From: Pseudomonadota bacterium
Lineage (GTDB): Bacteria; Myxococcota_A; UBA9042
Length of the DNA: 62,952 bases
Direction: 5' to 3'
Assembly: GCA_005792545.1 (NCBI GenBank)
Contig: SXRM01000257.1
Coordinates: 1 to 62,952, forward strand
Part shown: piece after piece, positions 25,634 to 34,297 of the stretch
Layout of the letters: every line of letters starts with the position of its first letter
Numbering within the stretch: the first letter of the stretch is position 1
The notes under the pieces: model-generated
Databases searched by the model: none
What the model was told of the DNA's origin: nothing
The model's input: the letters and a program-made list of their open reading frames with translations, nothing else
Position numbers and translations under genes: made by a program

Positions 25634-26545
25634 ATGCCACGGCGGTGGGGCGCAGCAACGCTGGTGGCAGGGATGCTGGGCTGGGCCGACCTGGGCGCCG
25701 CCGACGTGGTGGCCGCACCCGAACAGAGGGATACCTTGACTGAACTCGAGCCCACGCCGATGGTCAAACCCGCACCGAGCAACGCGTGTGACGTGCGCGT
25801 CGCCGCGGGCGGCAATGCCCTAGCCGATGCGCTGGCGAAGGCGACCACCGGTGCGCGGCTGTGCCTTGCGGCGGGCGACCATCAAGGCGGCCTCGCGCTG
25901 GACAAGTCCGTCACGCTGATCGGCGACAAGGGCGCGGCCATCGTCGGTACGGGTCGCGGCAGCGTGTTGCGTATCGAAGACGACGGCCACGCGATTCGCC
26001 TCGAAGGCCTGACGCTGCGCGGTGGCGTCGCGGATGCCGGCGGCGGGTTGGCCATCCACGGCCGCGGTAAAGTCGCCATCGACAACTGCACGTTCGCGGG
26101 CAACAAGGCTGGCATGGCCGGCGGCGGCGGCTTGTACGCGCGCGGCGGCCTGCTCGTGGTCGAAAACACCACTTTCGAAAGCAACTCGGGACGCCAGGGC
26201 GGCGCGGTGTTTCTCGATCAGGCGCTCAAGGCTGAGTTCAAACGCTGCACGTTTGCGCACAACCGCGGCGACCTTGGCGGCGCCTTGCGGGCCAGCGAAG
26301 GCATCGAGGTCGCGCTCAAGGCCTGTACGTTCACCGACAACGTCGGCGGCGATGGCGCGGCGGTCAAGGTCAGCGGCACCAAAAGCCGCAAGCCGACGGT
26401 CCACTTCGACCATTGCCAGATCGCTGACGGCGCGCTGGTCAACGGACCTGAGATCCCGGGCAACGTCAGCGCGCGCGGGTGCACCGCGCCCGCATCCTGG
26501 AAGGCCGCCGGAGTCGAAGACCGCGGCAGCAACACCTTCAAATAG
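25634..26545 (+). CDS. Secreted right-handed beta-helix protein
   Basis: 303 residues from ATG at 25634, which gives a signal peptide (MPRRWGAATLVAGMLGWADLGAADV); upstream codons in the ORF track are Arg/Pro-rich and unsupported. The body has the parallel beta-helix pattern: ALAKATTGARLCLAAGDHQGGLALDKSVTLIGDKGAAIVG, LRIEDDGHAIRLEGLTLRGG, VAIDNCTFAGNKAGMAGGGGLYAR, LLVVENTTFESNSGRQGGAVFLD, AEFKRCTFAHNRGDLGGALRA. This is the DUF1565/polymorphic outer-membrane-like fold, with GG[GA] turns and NxFxxN rungs. No C-terminal barrel or sorting signal is visible. It is followed after 29 bp by the calpain-like gene. Confidence 0.85.
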   Translation: MPRRWGAATLVAGMLGWADLGAADVVAAPEQRDTLTELEPTPMVKPAPSNACDVRVAAGGNALADALAKATTGARLCLAAGDHQGGLALDKSVTLIGDKGAAIVGTGRGSVLRIEDDGHAIRLEGLTLRGGVADAGGGLAIHGRGKVAIDNCTFAGNKAGMAGGGGLYARGGLLVVENTTFESNSGRQGGAVFLDQALKAEFKRCTFAHNRGDLGGALRASEGIEVALKACTFTDNVGGDGAAVKVSGTKSRKPTVHFDHCQIADGALVNGPEIPGNVSARGCTAPASWKAAGVEDRGSNTFK

Positions 26546-26574
26546 TCTCCCCAGCCCCCTTCGCGGAGGACGCC

Positions 26575-27552
26575 ATGCCGGCAGTCGCGCAAAAAAAGAA
26601 GAAAGACAAGAAGAAGAACCAGAACCAGCGGCCGCAGCAGCCGCAGCCCGGTCAGCAGCAGGCGCCAGTCAAGCCCAAGCCCGAGGCGCCCAAGCCCAAC
26701 CGCGACATCGCCGACCCAGGTGTGGTCAAGGACCAGACCACCAAGGCCGACGACCCGTATGCCTACAAGAAAAACGACCGCGGCGCGCAGCTGTACGGTC
26801 CCGACGGCATCAAGGCCGGCGACGTACGGCAAGGAGCAATTGCCGATTGCTACCTCGCGGCGTCGATGAGTTCGGTCGCCGGCGCCAAGCCCGACGCGGT
26901 ACGGCAGTCAATCAAGGACAACAAGGACGGCACCTACACGGTGCGCTTCTTTGAACTGGATTGGCAAGGCAAGAAGACCTCGCACTTTGAGACCGTGGAT
27001 GCCGACCTCGCCCACAATGGCGACGCACCGGCCTACGCGCGCTCGACCGAAGTGGTGGACGGCAAGCAGTGGATGGAGTTGTGGCCGTCGATCATCGAGA
27101 AAGCCTACGCCGCGTGGAAGGGCTCCTACGACGCCATCGGCCACGGCGGTGTGTCGGGTGATGTGATGACGGCGCTGACCGGCGAGCCAAGCCGCCAGCA
27201 GAGCACCCAGGGCGCCGGCGACAACGATCCGCTGTGGACCAAGATGAAAGCGGCGAGCGACCAGAAGAAGCCGATGACCGCCGGCTCTGGCGACAAAGAT
27301 GATCCCAAGTACAAAGACCCCAAGGCTGGCGTCTACGGCTGGCACGCCTACACGATCATGGGCGTCGAAGAGGTCAAAGAGGGCGACAAGACCAAGCGGC
27401 AGGTCATCTTGCGCAACCCGTGGGGCAAGCGCCGTCGCGATTCCGACGCCGCAGCGGTGGGCGACACCGAAAACGGCACCGCCGGCGGTGTGTTCAAGCT
27501 CGACTGGGCCGAATTCCGCAACCTCTACGACAATGTAACCATCAATGGCTAA
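26575..27552 (+). CDS. Calpain-like (family C2) cysteine protease
   Basis: 325 residues from ATG at 26575, chosen for the strong Shine-Dalgarno (GCGGAGGACGCC) just before it. The N-terminal 50 residues are Lys/Gln/Pro-rich, with no signal peptide. The catalytic domain shows GDVRQGAIADCYLAASMSSVA (nucleophile Cys near 92), VYGWHAYTIMGVEE (His near 257) and VILRNPWGK (Asn near 281), the calpain triad in the right order. The usual calpain insertion loops are short, and there is no C2-like or PEF domain, as in other bacterial calpains. Substrate and location are unknown; the basic tail could bind nucleic acid or membrane. Confidence 0.9.
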   Translation: MPAVAQKKKKDKKKNQNQRPQQPQPGQQQAPVKPKPEAPKPNRDIADPGVVKDQTTKADDPYAYKKNDRGAQLYGPDGIKAGDVRQGAIADCYLAASMSSVAGAKPDAVRQSIKDNKDGTYTVRFFELDWQGKKTSHFETVDADLAHNGDAPAYARSTEVVDGKQWMELWPSIIEKAYAAWKGSYDAIGHGGVSGDVMTALTGEPSRQQSTQGAGDNDPLWTKMKAASDQKKPMTAGSGDKDDPKYKDPKAGVYGWHAYTIMGVEEVKEGDKTKRQVILRNPWGKRRRDSDAAAVGDTENGTAGGVFKLDWAEFRNLYDNVTING

Positions 27553-28414
27553 GGAGTCTGTCCAATATTACTCGATCGCTGTGGATACACGGGAGCGGCG
27601 AGTCGGCTTGCAAAGACGCGAGCTTGCGACCCACCCAGCCAGCAAACGGGCACGGAAAAGAACGAGTAGTTCTTGGCGGGGCCCTAAGCGTCTCTTGTTC
27701 GTAGCGGCCGTCGTCGCCGCGTGTGGAACCAGTACGACGCCTGCTCCTGCGACTGCCGACGCCGACGCGACCGCAGCCGTCGACGCCGGAGCGGACGTAG
27801 CCGCCAGCGACGTTGTTGCAGCGGACGCAGCGGTCGGGGCCGAAACCTGGCAGCCGACTGCCGACGTGGCGGCCGCTACACGCAACCCCGCGTGCGGCGC
27901 GTTCGACGACACCAAGCGCGGCCAGAAGCAGGGTTGGGGCGGCTACACCATCGGCAAGCAAGTGTTCACCTGTAACGTTTGCCGCGGCGGCGATCCGCTG
28001 TTGCAGGGCAAGTGGCGCCAGATTGACTTCAAGACCGAAGACCCGGCCACGCCGATGGGCGACGATAAAGAGCTGCTGACGGTCGACGGCAATGTCTGGC
28101 ACGACCGCATCGGCGGTAAGGACACCGACGGCAAGGTCAAAGAGCAGACGGTCGACGGCTGGTACTTTTGCAGCGACGCCGCCGAGTGGCCGAGCAAGGA
28201 CCAGTTCTGGGTGGTCGAGCAGGCGACGCCGTCGGGGCTGTTCGGCAATGCGAAAGGCAACGTGCTGCGGTTGCTGGCGCTGACCAACGGCAAGGACCTG
28301 ATGGCGCTGACCATCTATGACAGCGTGACCAGCACCAAGACCAAGACCTACAACTATTGCCGCGTTGGCAGCACCATCAAGGGCCATCCGTGCAACGATC
28401 CGTTCGCCCCCTGA
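27545..28414 (+). CDS. Putative lipoprotein of unknown function, 5' end inside a repeat element
   Basis: The ORF is 289 residues from ATG at 27545, overlapping the protease stop by 8 bp. The first ~55 residues are basic and are partly encoded by the 43-bp dispersed repeat (27592-27634), before a lipobox-like segment (RLLFVAAVVAACGTS). The true start may therefore be a later codon (GTG 27581 or TTG 27608), or the element may have displaced the original 5' end. After an Ala/Asp linker, a compact domain with paired Cys (FTCNVCRGGDPLLQGKWRQIDF; WYFCSDAAEW; YNYCRVGSTIKGHPC) follows. No family was recognised. Confidence 0.68.
   Translation: MAKESVQYYSIAVDTRERRVGLQRRELATHPASKRARKRTSSSWRGPKRLLFVAAVVAACGTSTTPAPATADADATAAVDAGADVAASDVVAADAAVGAETWQPTADVAAATRNPACGAFDDTKRGQKQGWGGYTIGKQVFTCNVCRGGDPLLQGKWRQIDFKTEDPATPMGDDKELLTVDGNVWHDRIGGKDTDGKVKEQTVDGWYFCSDAAEWPSKDQFWVVEQATPSGLFGNAKGNVLRLLALTNGKDLMALTIYDSVTSTKTKTYNYCRVGSTIKGHPCNDPFAP
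27592..27634 (+). repeat. Dispersed 43-bp repeat core, copy 2
   Basis: Matches copies 1 and 3 at about 40 of 43 bases. Its flanks are imperfectly self-complementary (TATTACTCGATCGC on the left; GAACGAGTAGTTC on the right). It overlaps the beginning of the ORF at 27545 and lies 40 bases after the calpain-like gene stop. Confidence 0.75.
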
Positions 28415-28451
28415 TTGTGGCCCCCACCGTTCGCGCTTGCACCAAGACCCG

Positions 28452-29852
28452 ATGAAGTGGATTGCATCAGCGCAGCTTGCGCTGACCGCTTGCGTTGTCG
28501 CTGCTGGCTGCGCCGTGCAGTTCGCGGCCCCGACGCCCGACTTGCCCGACCGCAAGCCCGTGCTGCCGGCGCCGATGCTGAGCCACCTCGCTGCCGTGGC
28601 GCGGATTCCCCACGCCACCCTTGGCCGGTTGGCTGAGGATCACCTGGAAAAAGGCCAGAGCGGCACGGAGTCGATGGGCGTCCTGAACGCCAACTGGCAG
28701 GTGGCGCGCGATGGGCCGGTGTCCGTGCGTGGCGACGAGCGCGGCCGATTGTGCTTCGTCACCCACTTTCGCGGCAAGGCCGAAGCCACGGCGCTCGGCC
28801 AGCGGCTGGACAAAGAGCTGCGCGGCCAGATGAATGCGTGCGCGCGCCCAGAGCTCGACGCTGGCGCTACTTTGCGGATGCGCGATCCCGACGTGCGCGT
28901 GCTGCTCGACCGTTCGGCGGTGGGTGGGCCCGTTGCCTTCGTGCTAGATGCGGTCCTGGCCAAGCTGCAAGCCGTCGCGGGCGACAAGGCCCTGGTGCGC
29001 CTGCGCGAACTGGCGATACCGACGCTGGACGCGCTGGGCCCAGTGCAGGCGATGTTGCAAGCGCCCATCGGGCTGCCCGACAAGGCCTGCATCAAACTGC
29101 GGCCGCAGTCGGTTCGGGTGACGCAGCCGATGATTGACCCCACGGCACTGCGGATGGGCGCGAGCGTGGCCGCGTTGCCGACCGGCGAACAGCCCTGTCT
29201 GCAAGGGGCGGACCCTTCGGCCTTTGCGGGCAAGTTGCCGTTCGCGGTCGTCGATCACCTGGAGACGCCCAAGACGTTCCTGCTCTTGCCGATGGCGATG
29301 TCGCTCGACGCGCTGCAAAAGCCAATGGCCGACGAGATGGCGCGCATCGGCGTGATGAAGACCGACCAGGGCTGGGTCAAAGTCACGGGCATGCGCCTGA
29401 GCACAGCGCGCGGGGCGTTGCTGGTGCACGCGGCCATTGTGGGCGAGATCCAGGACTCGTTCCTGTTCGTGCCGATCCGCCGACCGGTCCAAGGCGAGGT
29501 GCTGGTGTGGGGCAACCCCGAGGTCGACAAGGACGGCGTCAAACTCGCCAACCTGAACCTGGAATTACACACCGATGACCGTCTCGTCGCGATGGGCGCA
29601 GCGCTCAAGCACTCGCAGTTGGTTGAAGTGGTGGCCAAACACGCGCGCATCCCGCGGGCGCGCATCGACGAGATGGCCAAGAAAGCGCTCGACGCCTTTA
29701 GCCAGGGCATCGTGGTCGGGCGCGAGCGGGTGCCGGCGGCGGCGCAGATCGAGCAACTCAATATCGAATCGGTGACAGCGGCCGGCCAGCGCATTGAAGT
29801 CCTGGTGCGGTTCGTCGGTCAGGTCGTTGTCGGCGACACTGCGCGCAATTAG
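28452..29852 (+). CDS. DUF4403-like lipoprotein
   Basis: 466 residues from ATG at 28452, giving a lipoprotein signal (MKWIASAQLALTACVVAAGCAVQF); the longer ORF start at 28365 runs into the preceding gene. The chain alternates two tandem lipid-binding-like halves: RIPHATLGRLAEDHL...VARDGPVSVRGDERGRLCFVTHFRGKA, then ACIKLRPQSVRVTQPMIDPTALRMGASVAAL and GWVKVTGMRLSTARGALLVHAAIVGEI. The latter patterns (KPxxVxVxxPxxxxxxLxxxVGLxA) and the length fit DUF4403, which is thought to have a BPI/TULIP-like fold. An envelope lipid-related role is possible but unproven. Confidence 0.72.
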   Translation: MKWIASAQLALTACVVAAGCAVQFAAPTPDLPDRKPVLPAPMLSHLAAVARIPHATLGRLAEDHLEKGQSGTESMGVLNANWQVARDGPVSVRGDERGRLCFVTHFRGKAEATALGQRLDKELRGQMNACARPELDAGATLRMRDPDVRVLLDRSAVGGPVAFVLDAVLAKLQAVAGDKALVRLRELAIPTLDALGPVQAMLQAPIGLPDKACIKLRPQSVRVTQPMIDPTALRMGASVAALPTGEQPCLQGADPSAFAGKLPFAVVDHLETPKTFLLLPMAMSLDALQKPMADEMARIGVMKTDQGWVKVTGMRLSTARGALLVHAAIVGEIQDSFLFVPIRRPVQGEVLVWGNPEVDKDGVKLANLNLELHTDDRLVAMGAALKHSQLVEVVAKHARIPRARIDEMAKKALDAFSQGIVVGRERVPAAAQIEQLNIESVTAAGQRIEVLVRFVGQVVVGDTARN

Positions 29853-29879
29853 CATCGCGTGCCCCGTGTTCGCGCTGGC

Positions 29880-31208
29880 ATGGAGATGCCTATGGCTGCG
29901 GCCGCCCTCGACCTGACGCTACGCGACCTGACCGAGCCAGTCGGTGACACCTCGGCGGCGCGCAAGGTGCTGGGCCTGTTTCTCGCAAAGACGGCGCGGG
30001 TCTTTCGCAGCGTGCCTGTGGCGGCCGTTGCGCCGCACAACCGGGCGCTCTACCAGCGAACCCTTGGCGAATTGACGGCCGCCGATGCGGCGCGGTCGGG
30101 CGCGGCGCTCGCGCTGTTCCGCTTGCCGACGGTGTCTGCGTTCGCGCATTGCATGGCTGGTCAGTTGCACGCCGGCGGCGATGGCCTGGCGCTCAATCGA
30201 TGGTTGCGGGCGCTGTGCGAGCAGGTGCTGCTCGAGCTCGCCATCGCCGGTCGGCTGACCGCGCCGCTCGACGTGGGGCCGTCGCCAGCGGGCGACGAGC
30301 GGTTGCTGTGCTCGCCTGTGGCCAACCTCGCGGTGCGGCCAGCGGTTGGAGCAACGGTAGGCTACGCGAATGGTCGCGTCACAGTACAGGCGGGCGATCG
30401 CGTCGTTCGCGTCCTCCTCGCAAGTCCTCAAGCGTGCGACAGCGAAGCTGCCCAGGTGACCCGGCCGTACCACGAGATCGTGCCCGGCTTTTGGGTTACC
30501 GACACCGACAACAACCCGCTGGCGATGTTCGAGGCCCACCCCGACAAGCAGGGCAACCGGCCCGACTGGGGTAGCAAGGATCCCAGCGAGTGGGTCCTGG
30601 CGCTGCGCCTGGCGCTGGCGTTGGTTGACGCGCATTTGCCGCTCTTGGGCGAGGAGATGCGTTTGATCGCCCGCGTCGTCGTCGCTGTCGGCTGGGACCC
30701 GGAGCGGCACCTGTCGGCGAGCTACAAAGAGGTCATCGGCACCCTGTACATGACGCTGCACCCGCAGCCGATGACCATGGCCGAGGCGCTGGTTCACGAA
30801 TATCAGCACAATAAGCTCAACGCTGCGTTTCACCTCGATCCGCTTTTGCACAACGCCTGGTCGCCGCTGTACGCCTCGCCGGTGAGGCCGGACCCGCGGC
30901 CGTTGCACGGCGTGATTCTGGCCGTCCATGCCTTTCAGCCGGTGGCGCGCCTGTACGAAGCGATGGCGCTGGCGGGACACGCGCTGGCGGCCAACGCGGC
31001 GTGGCTGTCGCGCTTTGCCCGCATCGTGCAACTGGATCGCGCGGGTGCGGCGACGGTACTGGCCCACGCCCAGCCGACCGCGGTAGGCAAGCCGTTCTTT
31101 GACGAGATGCGGCGCCTCGACGACCATCTGGCGAAGCTGGAGGCGGCGCGCTGGGGCACGGCGGCGGTCGCTGGCGCGCACCTCGACGAACTAGCTGGTC
31201 ATGACTGA
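29880..31208 (+). CDS. HExxH-motif protein, candidate peptide beta-hydroxylase (TIGR04267-like)
   Basis: 442 residues from the first ATG at 29880; a GTG at 29859 is also possible. There is no signal peptide. A central VTDTDNNPLAMFEAHPDKQGN and the zinc-type motif ALVHEYQHNKLNAAFHLDPLLHNA in the second half resemble the HExxH family often encoded with radical SAM peptide maturases (FxsB-type) and lately described as 2-oxoglutarate-dependent beta-hydroxylases. Here no precursor peptide or radical SAM gene is adjacent; the nearest radical SAM gene is 26 kb away. It follows the DUF4403 gene by 27 bp. The family call is moderately sure, the reaction is inferred. Confidence 0.68.
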   Translation: MEMPMAAAALDLTLRDLTEPVGDTSAARKVLGLFLAKTARVFRSVPVAAVAPHNRALYQRTLGELTAADAARSGAALALFRLPTVSAFAHCMAGQLHAGGDGLALNRWLRALCEQVLLELAIAGRLTAPLDVGPSPAGDERLLCSPVANLAVRPAVGATVGYANGRVTVQAGDRVVRVLLASPQACDSEAAQVTRPYHEIVPGFWVTDTDNNPLAMFEAHPDKQGNRPDWGSKDPSEWVLALRLALALVDAHLPLLGEEMRLIARVVVAVGWDPERHLSASYKEVIGTLYMTLHPQPMTMAEALVHEYQHNKLNAAFHLDPLLHNAWSPLYASPVRPDPRPLHGVILAVHAFQPVARLYEAMALAGHALAANAAWLSRFARIVQLDRAGAATVLAHAQPTAVGKPFFDEMRRLDDHLAKLEAARWGTAAVAGAHLDELAGHD

Positions 31209-31307
31209 TCGCCGGTGTCCGCGCGCACCACGATTTTTGACCGCACCGGCAAGCGGGCCTAGCCTGTGCGGCCGGTCCCCGCCTTGCGGGCGCCGCGGTC
31301 GTCGACC

Positions 31308-33167
31308 ATGCACGCCCTCGCTCAGCTTGCCCTCGCCTTCGCCCTGGCCATTGTAGCCAGCGCGTGCTTGTCGCCCACCAAGCAAGAATTTGTGCCGCCC
31401 GTGCAGTCGGCGGACGCCGCAGTCGATGGTAGCGGTGCGGTCGATGCAGCAACCGGCGCCAGCGAAACGGTAGCCGAGGAAGTTGCCTCAACCGGCGACG
31501 TCGCCGCGGATGCGCCCGCTGACGCGGTGGACGCGGCTGCACCCTGCACGAGCGACGAGGCATGTGCCGCAGTCGTCACCGCCCCGGCCTGCCAGTACGT
31601 GCGGTGCCTGCCGACCGCAGGTGGCCCAGCCGCCTGCCAGTTGCTGCCCGAAAAAGACGGCAAGACTTGCGGCGACGCCGAGTGCCTGGTCCAGAGCGGT
31701 GCGCCGATCCTGCAAGCCCGACAATGCCAGGCCGGCGCGTGTACCACAGCCGCGGTCACCACCCCTTGCGCGGACGGCGACCCCTGCACCACCGACGGCT
31801 GCACGGCCGCCAGCGGCTGCACCCACTCGTTCGTCGACTGCGCGGATGACAACGCTTGCACCAAAGACGCCTGCGACGCCCAGGCCGGCTGCACCCACGT
31901 CGCGGCCGACGCCAGCCCCTGCGACGACGGCAACCAGTGCACGCTCAACGACGCCTGCAACGGCGAACAGTGCCAGGGCGGCGCCACCAAAGACTGCGCC
32001 CAGACCAGCCCGTGCCAGTACGCCAGCTGCGTGGCGTCAAGCGGCCTGTGCGTGGCCGCGCCACTGGCCGACGGCCAGCCGTGCGACGACGGCAACCCGT
32101 GCACGCCCAAAGACGGTTGCAAGGCCGGTAACTGCGCCGGCACCGGTAACGCCTGCGACGACGGCAACGCCTGCACCATCGACGGGTGCGCCAACGGCGG
32201 GTGCCAGCACTCGCCGTCGTCCGGGCCCTGCGACCTCGACGCCTCGCTGTGCACGGCCGACCTGTGCGCTGGCGAGACCTGCTCGCCGGGCAAGGTCCTG
32301 ACCTGCGACGACGGCAACCCCTGCACCGTCGACGGCTGCGCCAAAGCGACCGGGTGCAGCCACGTACCTGCGGCCTTCGCCAGCCCCTGTGGCACTGCCA
32401 AGTGGTGCGGCAAGGATGCCCAAAAGAGTCAGTGCGTCGCGGCGCCGACCGTAGCCGGTATGACCCTGGTTGCCGGCGCCACCTACACCCAAGGCTGCAA
32501 CGCCGCCGTCGATCCGTGGTGCAATCCCAACGAGAAGCCGGCGCATCCGGTCGCCATTGCCAGCTACTACATCGACACCAACGAGGTCACCGTCGCGCAG
32601 TACCAGGCCTGCGTGACCGGCGGCGCTTGCGTGGCGCCCGGCACTGGAACGGGGGCGACGTGGGGCCAGACCGGTAAGTCGCAGCACCCGGTCAACTTTG
32701 TCTCGTGGGCTCAGGCGAACACCTACTGCCTGTGGGCCGGCGGCGGCCGCCTTTGCAGCGAAGCCGAGTGGGAATTCGCCGCGCGAGGCAGCGACGGTCG
32801 GCGCTTTCCGTGGGGCAACACGCCGGCTACGGGCTGCGATCTGGCCAACTGGGGCGGGTCCTGCGGCGGTCTGCAGCCAGTCGGACAGCTGCCCAAGGGC
32901 AAAAGCCCATTTGGCCTGTACGACATGGCCGGCAACATCCGCGAGTGGACCGCCGACTGGTACGCCGGCGGCTACTACGCCGAGCTCGCGGCGGCTGGCA
33001 CGCTGACCACCGCGCCCGCTGGCCCCAAGACCGGCAGTGAACGCTCGGTGCGCGGCGGCTACTTCCAAGACAACATGCCCGAACTGCGCACGTCCGCGCG
33101 CGCATTTGCGCAGCCGGCGACCAGCGCGTTTTCGCTCGGGATTCGCTGCTGTCGATCGCCCAAGTAG
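31308..33167 (+). CDS. Cys-rich lipoprotein with C-terminal SUMF1/FGE-like domain
   Basis: 619 residues from ATG at 31308 (lipobox LAIVASACLSP). A linker rich in Ala/Asp/Val precedes about seven CxDGNxCTxDxC units to residue 370. The last 230 residues are a formylglycine-generating-enzyme-like (SUMF1) fold: MTLVAGATYTQGC, HPVAIASYYIDTNEVTVAQYQACV, HPVNFVSWAQANTYCLWAGGGRLCSEAEWEFAARG, FGLYDMAGNIREWTADWY, SVRGGYFQDNMPELRTSARAF, GIRCCRSPK. The Cys pair that binds copper in true FGE is absent from the RGG segment, so a non-catalytic or binding role is likely. The methyltransferase gene starts 5 bp after the stop. Confidence 0.88.
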   Translation: MHALAQLALAFALAIVASACLSPTKQEFVPPVQSADAAVDGSGAVDAATGASETVAEEVASTGDVAADAPADAVDAAAPCTSDEACAAVVTAPACQYVRCLPTAGGPAACQLLPEKDGKTCGDAECLVQSGAPILQARQCQAGACTTAAVTTPCADGDPCTTDGCTAASGCTHSFVDCADDNACTKDACDAQAGCTHVAADASPCDDGNQCTLNDACNGEQCQGGATKDCAQTSPCQYASCVASSGLCVAAPLADGQPCDDGNPCTPKDGCKAGNCAGTGNACDDGNACTIDGCANGGCQHSPSSGPCDLDASLCTADLCAGETCSPGKVLTCDDGNPCTVDGCAKATGCSHVPAAFASPCGTAKWCGKDAQKSQCVAAPTVAGMTLVAGATYTQGCNAAVDPWCNPNEKPAHPVAIASYYIDTNEVTVAQYQACVTGGACVAPGTGTGATWGQTGKSQHPVNFVSWAQANTYCLWAGGGRLCSEAEWEFAARGSDGRRFPWGNTPATGCDLANWGGSCGGLQPVGQLPKGKSPFGLYDMAGNIREWTADWYAGGYYAELAAAGTLTTAPAGPKTGSERSVRGGYFQDNMPELRTSARAFAQPATSAFSLGIRCCRSPK

Positions 33168-33172
33168 CTGCC

Positions 33173-33889
33173 ATGGTCCAGACCGCCGACCCTTCACACT
33201 ACGACGGTCATGATCTCGAGGCGCTGGCCGACATGCCGCGCTACAACGCGTGGATTGACAGCAAGTTTGCGCCCTGGCTGCACGGAAGCGTCCTGGAGGT
33301 CGGCGCGGGCATTGGCAACTTCTCAGCGACCTGGCTGCCGCGGGCGACCCAAGCGGTGCTGGTCGAGCCGGCCGCCAACCTGGCGCCGCGCCTGACCGAA
33401 CGCTTTGCCAACGACCGACGCGTGCGCGTCGCCAACACCTTGCTGGCCGATCTGCCCGCCGATCTGCACCAAGCGTTCGACGTTGCGGTGATGGTCAACG
33501 TGCTGGAGCACATCGCCGACGACGTCGGTGTGTTGCGCGACCTGCATGGTCTGTTGCGCACGGGCGGTGCCGTGTGCGTGTTCGTGCCGGCGCTGCCGGC
33601 GCTGTTCGGGTCGCTCGACGAAGTCTTTGACCACGTGCGGCGCTATCGCAAAGCTGAGCTTGCCAACCGACTGCGCGAAGCGGGCTTTGACGTGGCGCGG
33701 ATCGGCTACATGGACAGCCTGGGCGCGATCCCGTGGTTTGTCGCCGGCAGGGTGCTGCGGCAGCGCAAGCTCGATGGGCGCGCTACGGTGGTCTACGACC
33801 GCGCCGTGGTGCCCATGTTGCGGGCGGTAGAAGCTCTAGTAGCCCCGCCGTTGGGCAAAAGCCTGTGGGTGGTCGGCACCAAGGGCTAG
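33173..33889 (+). CDS. Class I SAM-dependent methyltransferase
   Basis: 238 residues, cytoplasmic. SVLEVGAGIGNFSATW is the SAM-binding motif I, AVLVEPAANLAPRL motif II, and VAVMVNVLEHIADDVGVLRDLHGLLRTGGAVCVFVPALPALFGSLDEVFDHVRRYRKAEL carries the post-motif signatures of UbiE/Methyltransf_11-type enzymes. The last feature (HxRRY) recurs in methyltransferases linked to polysaccharide or glycolipid genes. The substrate is unknown. It overlaps nothing and is convergent with the rhodanese gene. Confidence 0.9.
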   Translation: MVQTADPSHYDGHDLEALADMPRYNAWIDSKFAPWLHGSVLEVGAGIGNFSATWLPRATQAVLVEPAANLAPRLTERFANDRRVRVANTLLADLPADLHQAFDVAVMVNVLEHIADDVGVLRDLHGLLRTGGAVCVFVPALPALFGSLDEVFDHVRRYRKAELANRLREAGFDVARIGYMDSLGAIPWFVAGRVLRQRKLDGRATVVYDRAVVPMLRAVEALVAPPLGKSLWVVGTKG

Positions 33890-33914
33890 CGGCCGCGGTG
33901 GCGCCGGTCGGCCT

Positions 33915-34202
33915 CTACCACTCGCCAATCCCTCCCAGGTTGTACGACTTGGCAAAACCCATGCCGCGCAGCACCTTGGCCGCCAGATCGCTGCGCATGC
34001 CCGACTTGCAGTAGAGCACGATGGTGTCGCCGGGCTGCGCATGCTGGTCAATCGCTTGCGCAATGACCTGGACGGGGATGTTGACCGCGCCCGGCACGGC
34101 GCCGGTGGCGAATTCGGCTTCTGTGCGCACGTCGAAGAGCCTGGCGCCAGCGGCAACCATTTCGTGGGCGCGGGTGCGCGTGATCTTGATGTCGTCGGTC
34201 AT
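33915..34202 (-). CDS. Single-domain rhodanese-like protein
   Basis: 95 residues. LFDVRTEAEFATGAVPGAVNIPV and the active-site loop IVLYCKSGMRSDLAAKVLRGMGF (Cys in CKSGMR) define the rhodanese fold; GFAKSYNLGGIGEW is the usual C-terminus. Cytoplasmic; predicted sulphur transfer or thiol chemistry. An AGGA Shine-Dalgarno lies before ATG at 34202. It follows the TonB-like gene on the same strand with a 95-bp gap, so it may be the last gene of that transcript or separate. Confidence 0.93.
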   Translation of the reverse strand: MTDDIKITRTRAHEMVAAGARLFDVRTEAEFATGAVPGAVNIPVQVIAQAIDQHAQPGDTIVLYCKSGMRSDLAAKVLRGMGFAKSYNLGGIGEW

Positions 34203-34297
34203 GGCGGTCCTGTAAGCGCCCTAGGCGCGAGGCGCCAATGTAGGGCGGGTGCCGTCTGCGCGAAAGGTCCGACCTGCAATTCCATGCGCGCGCCAGT

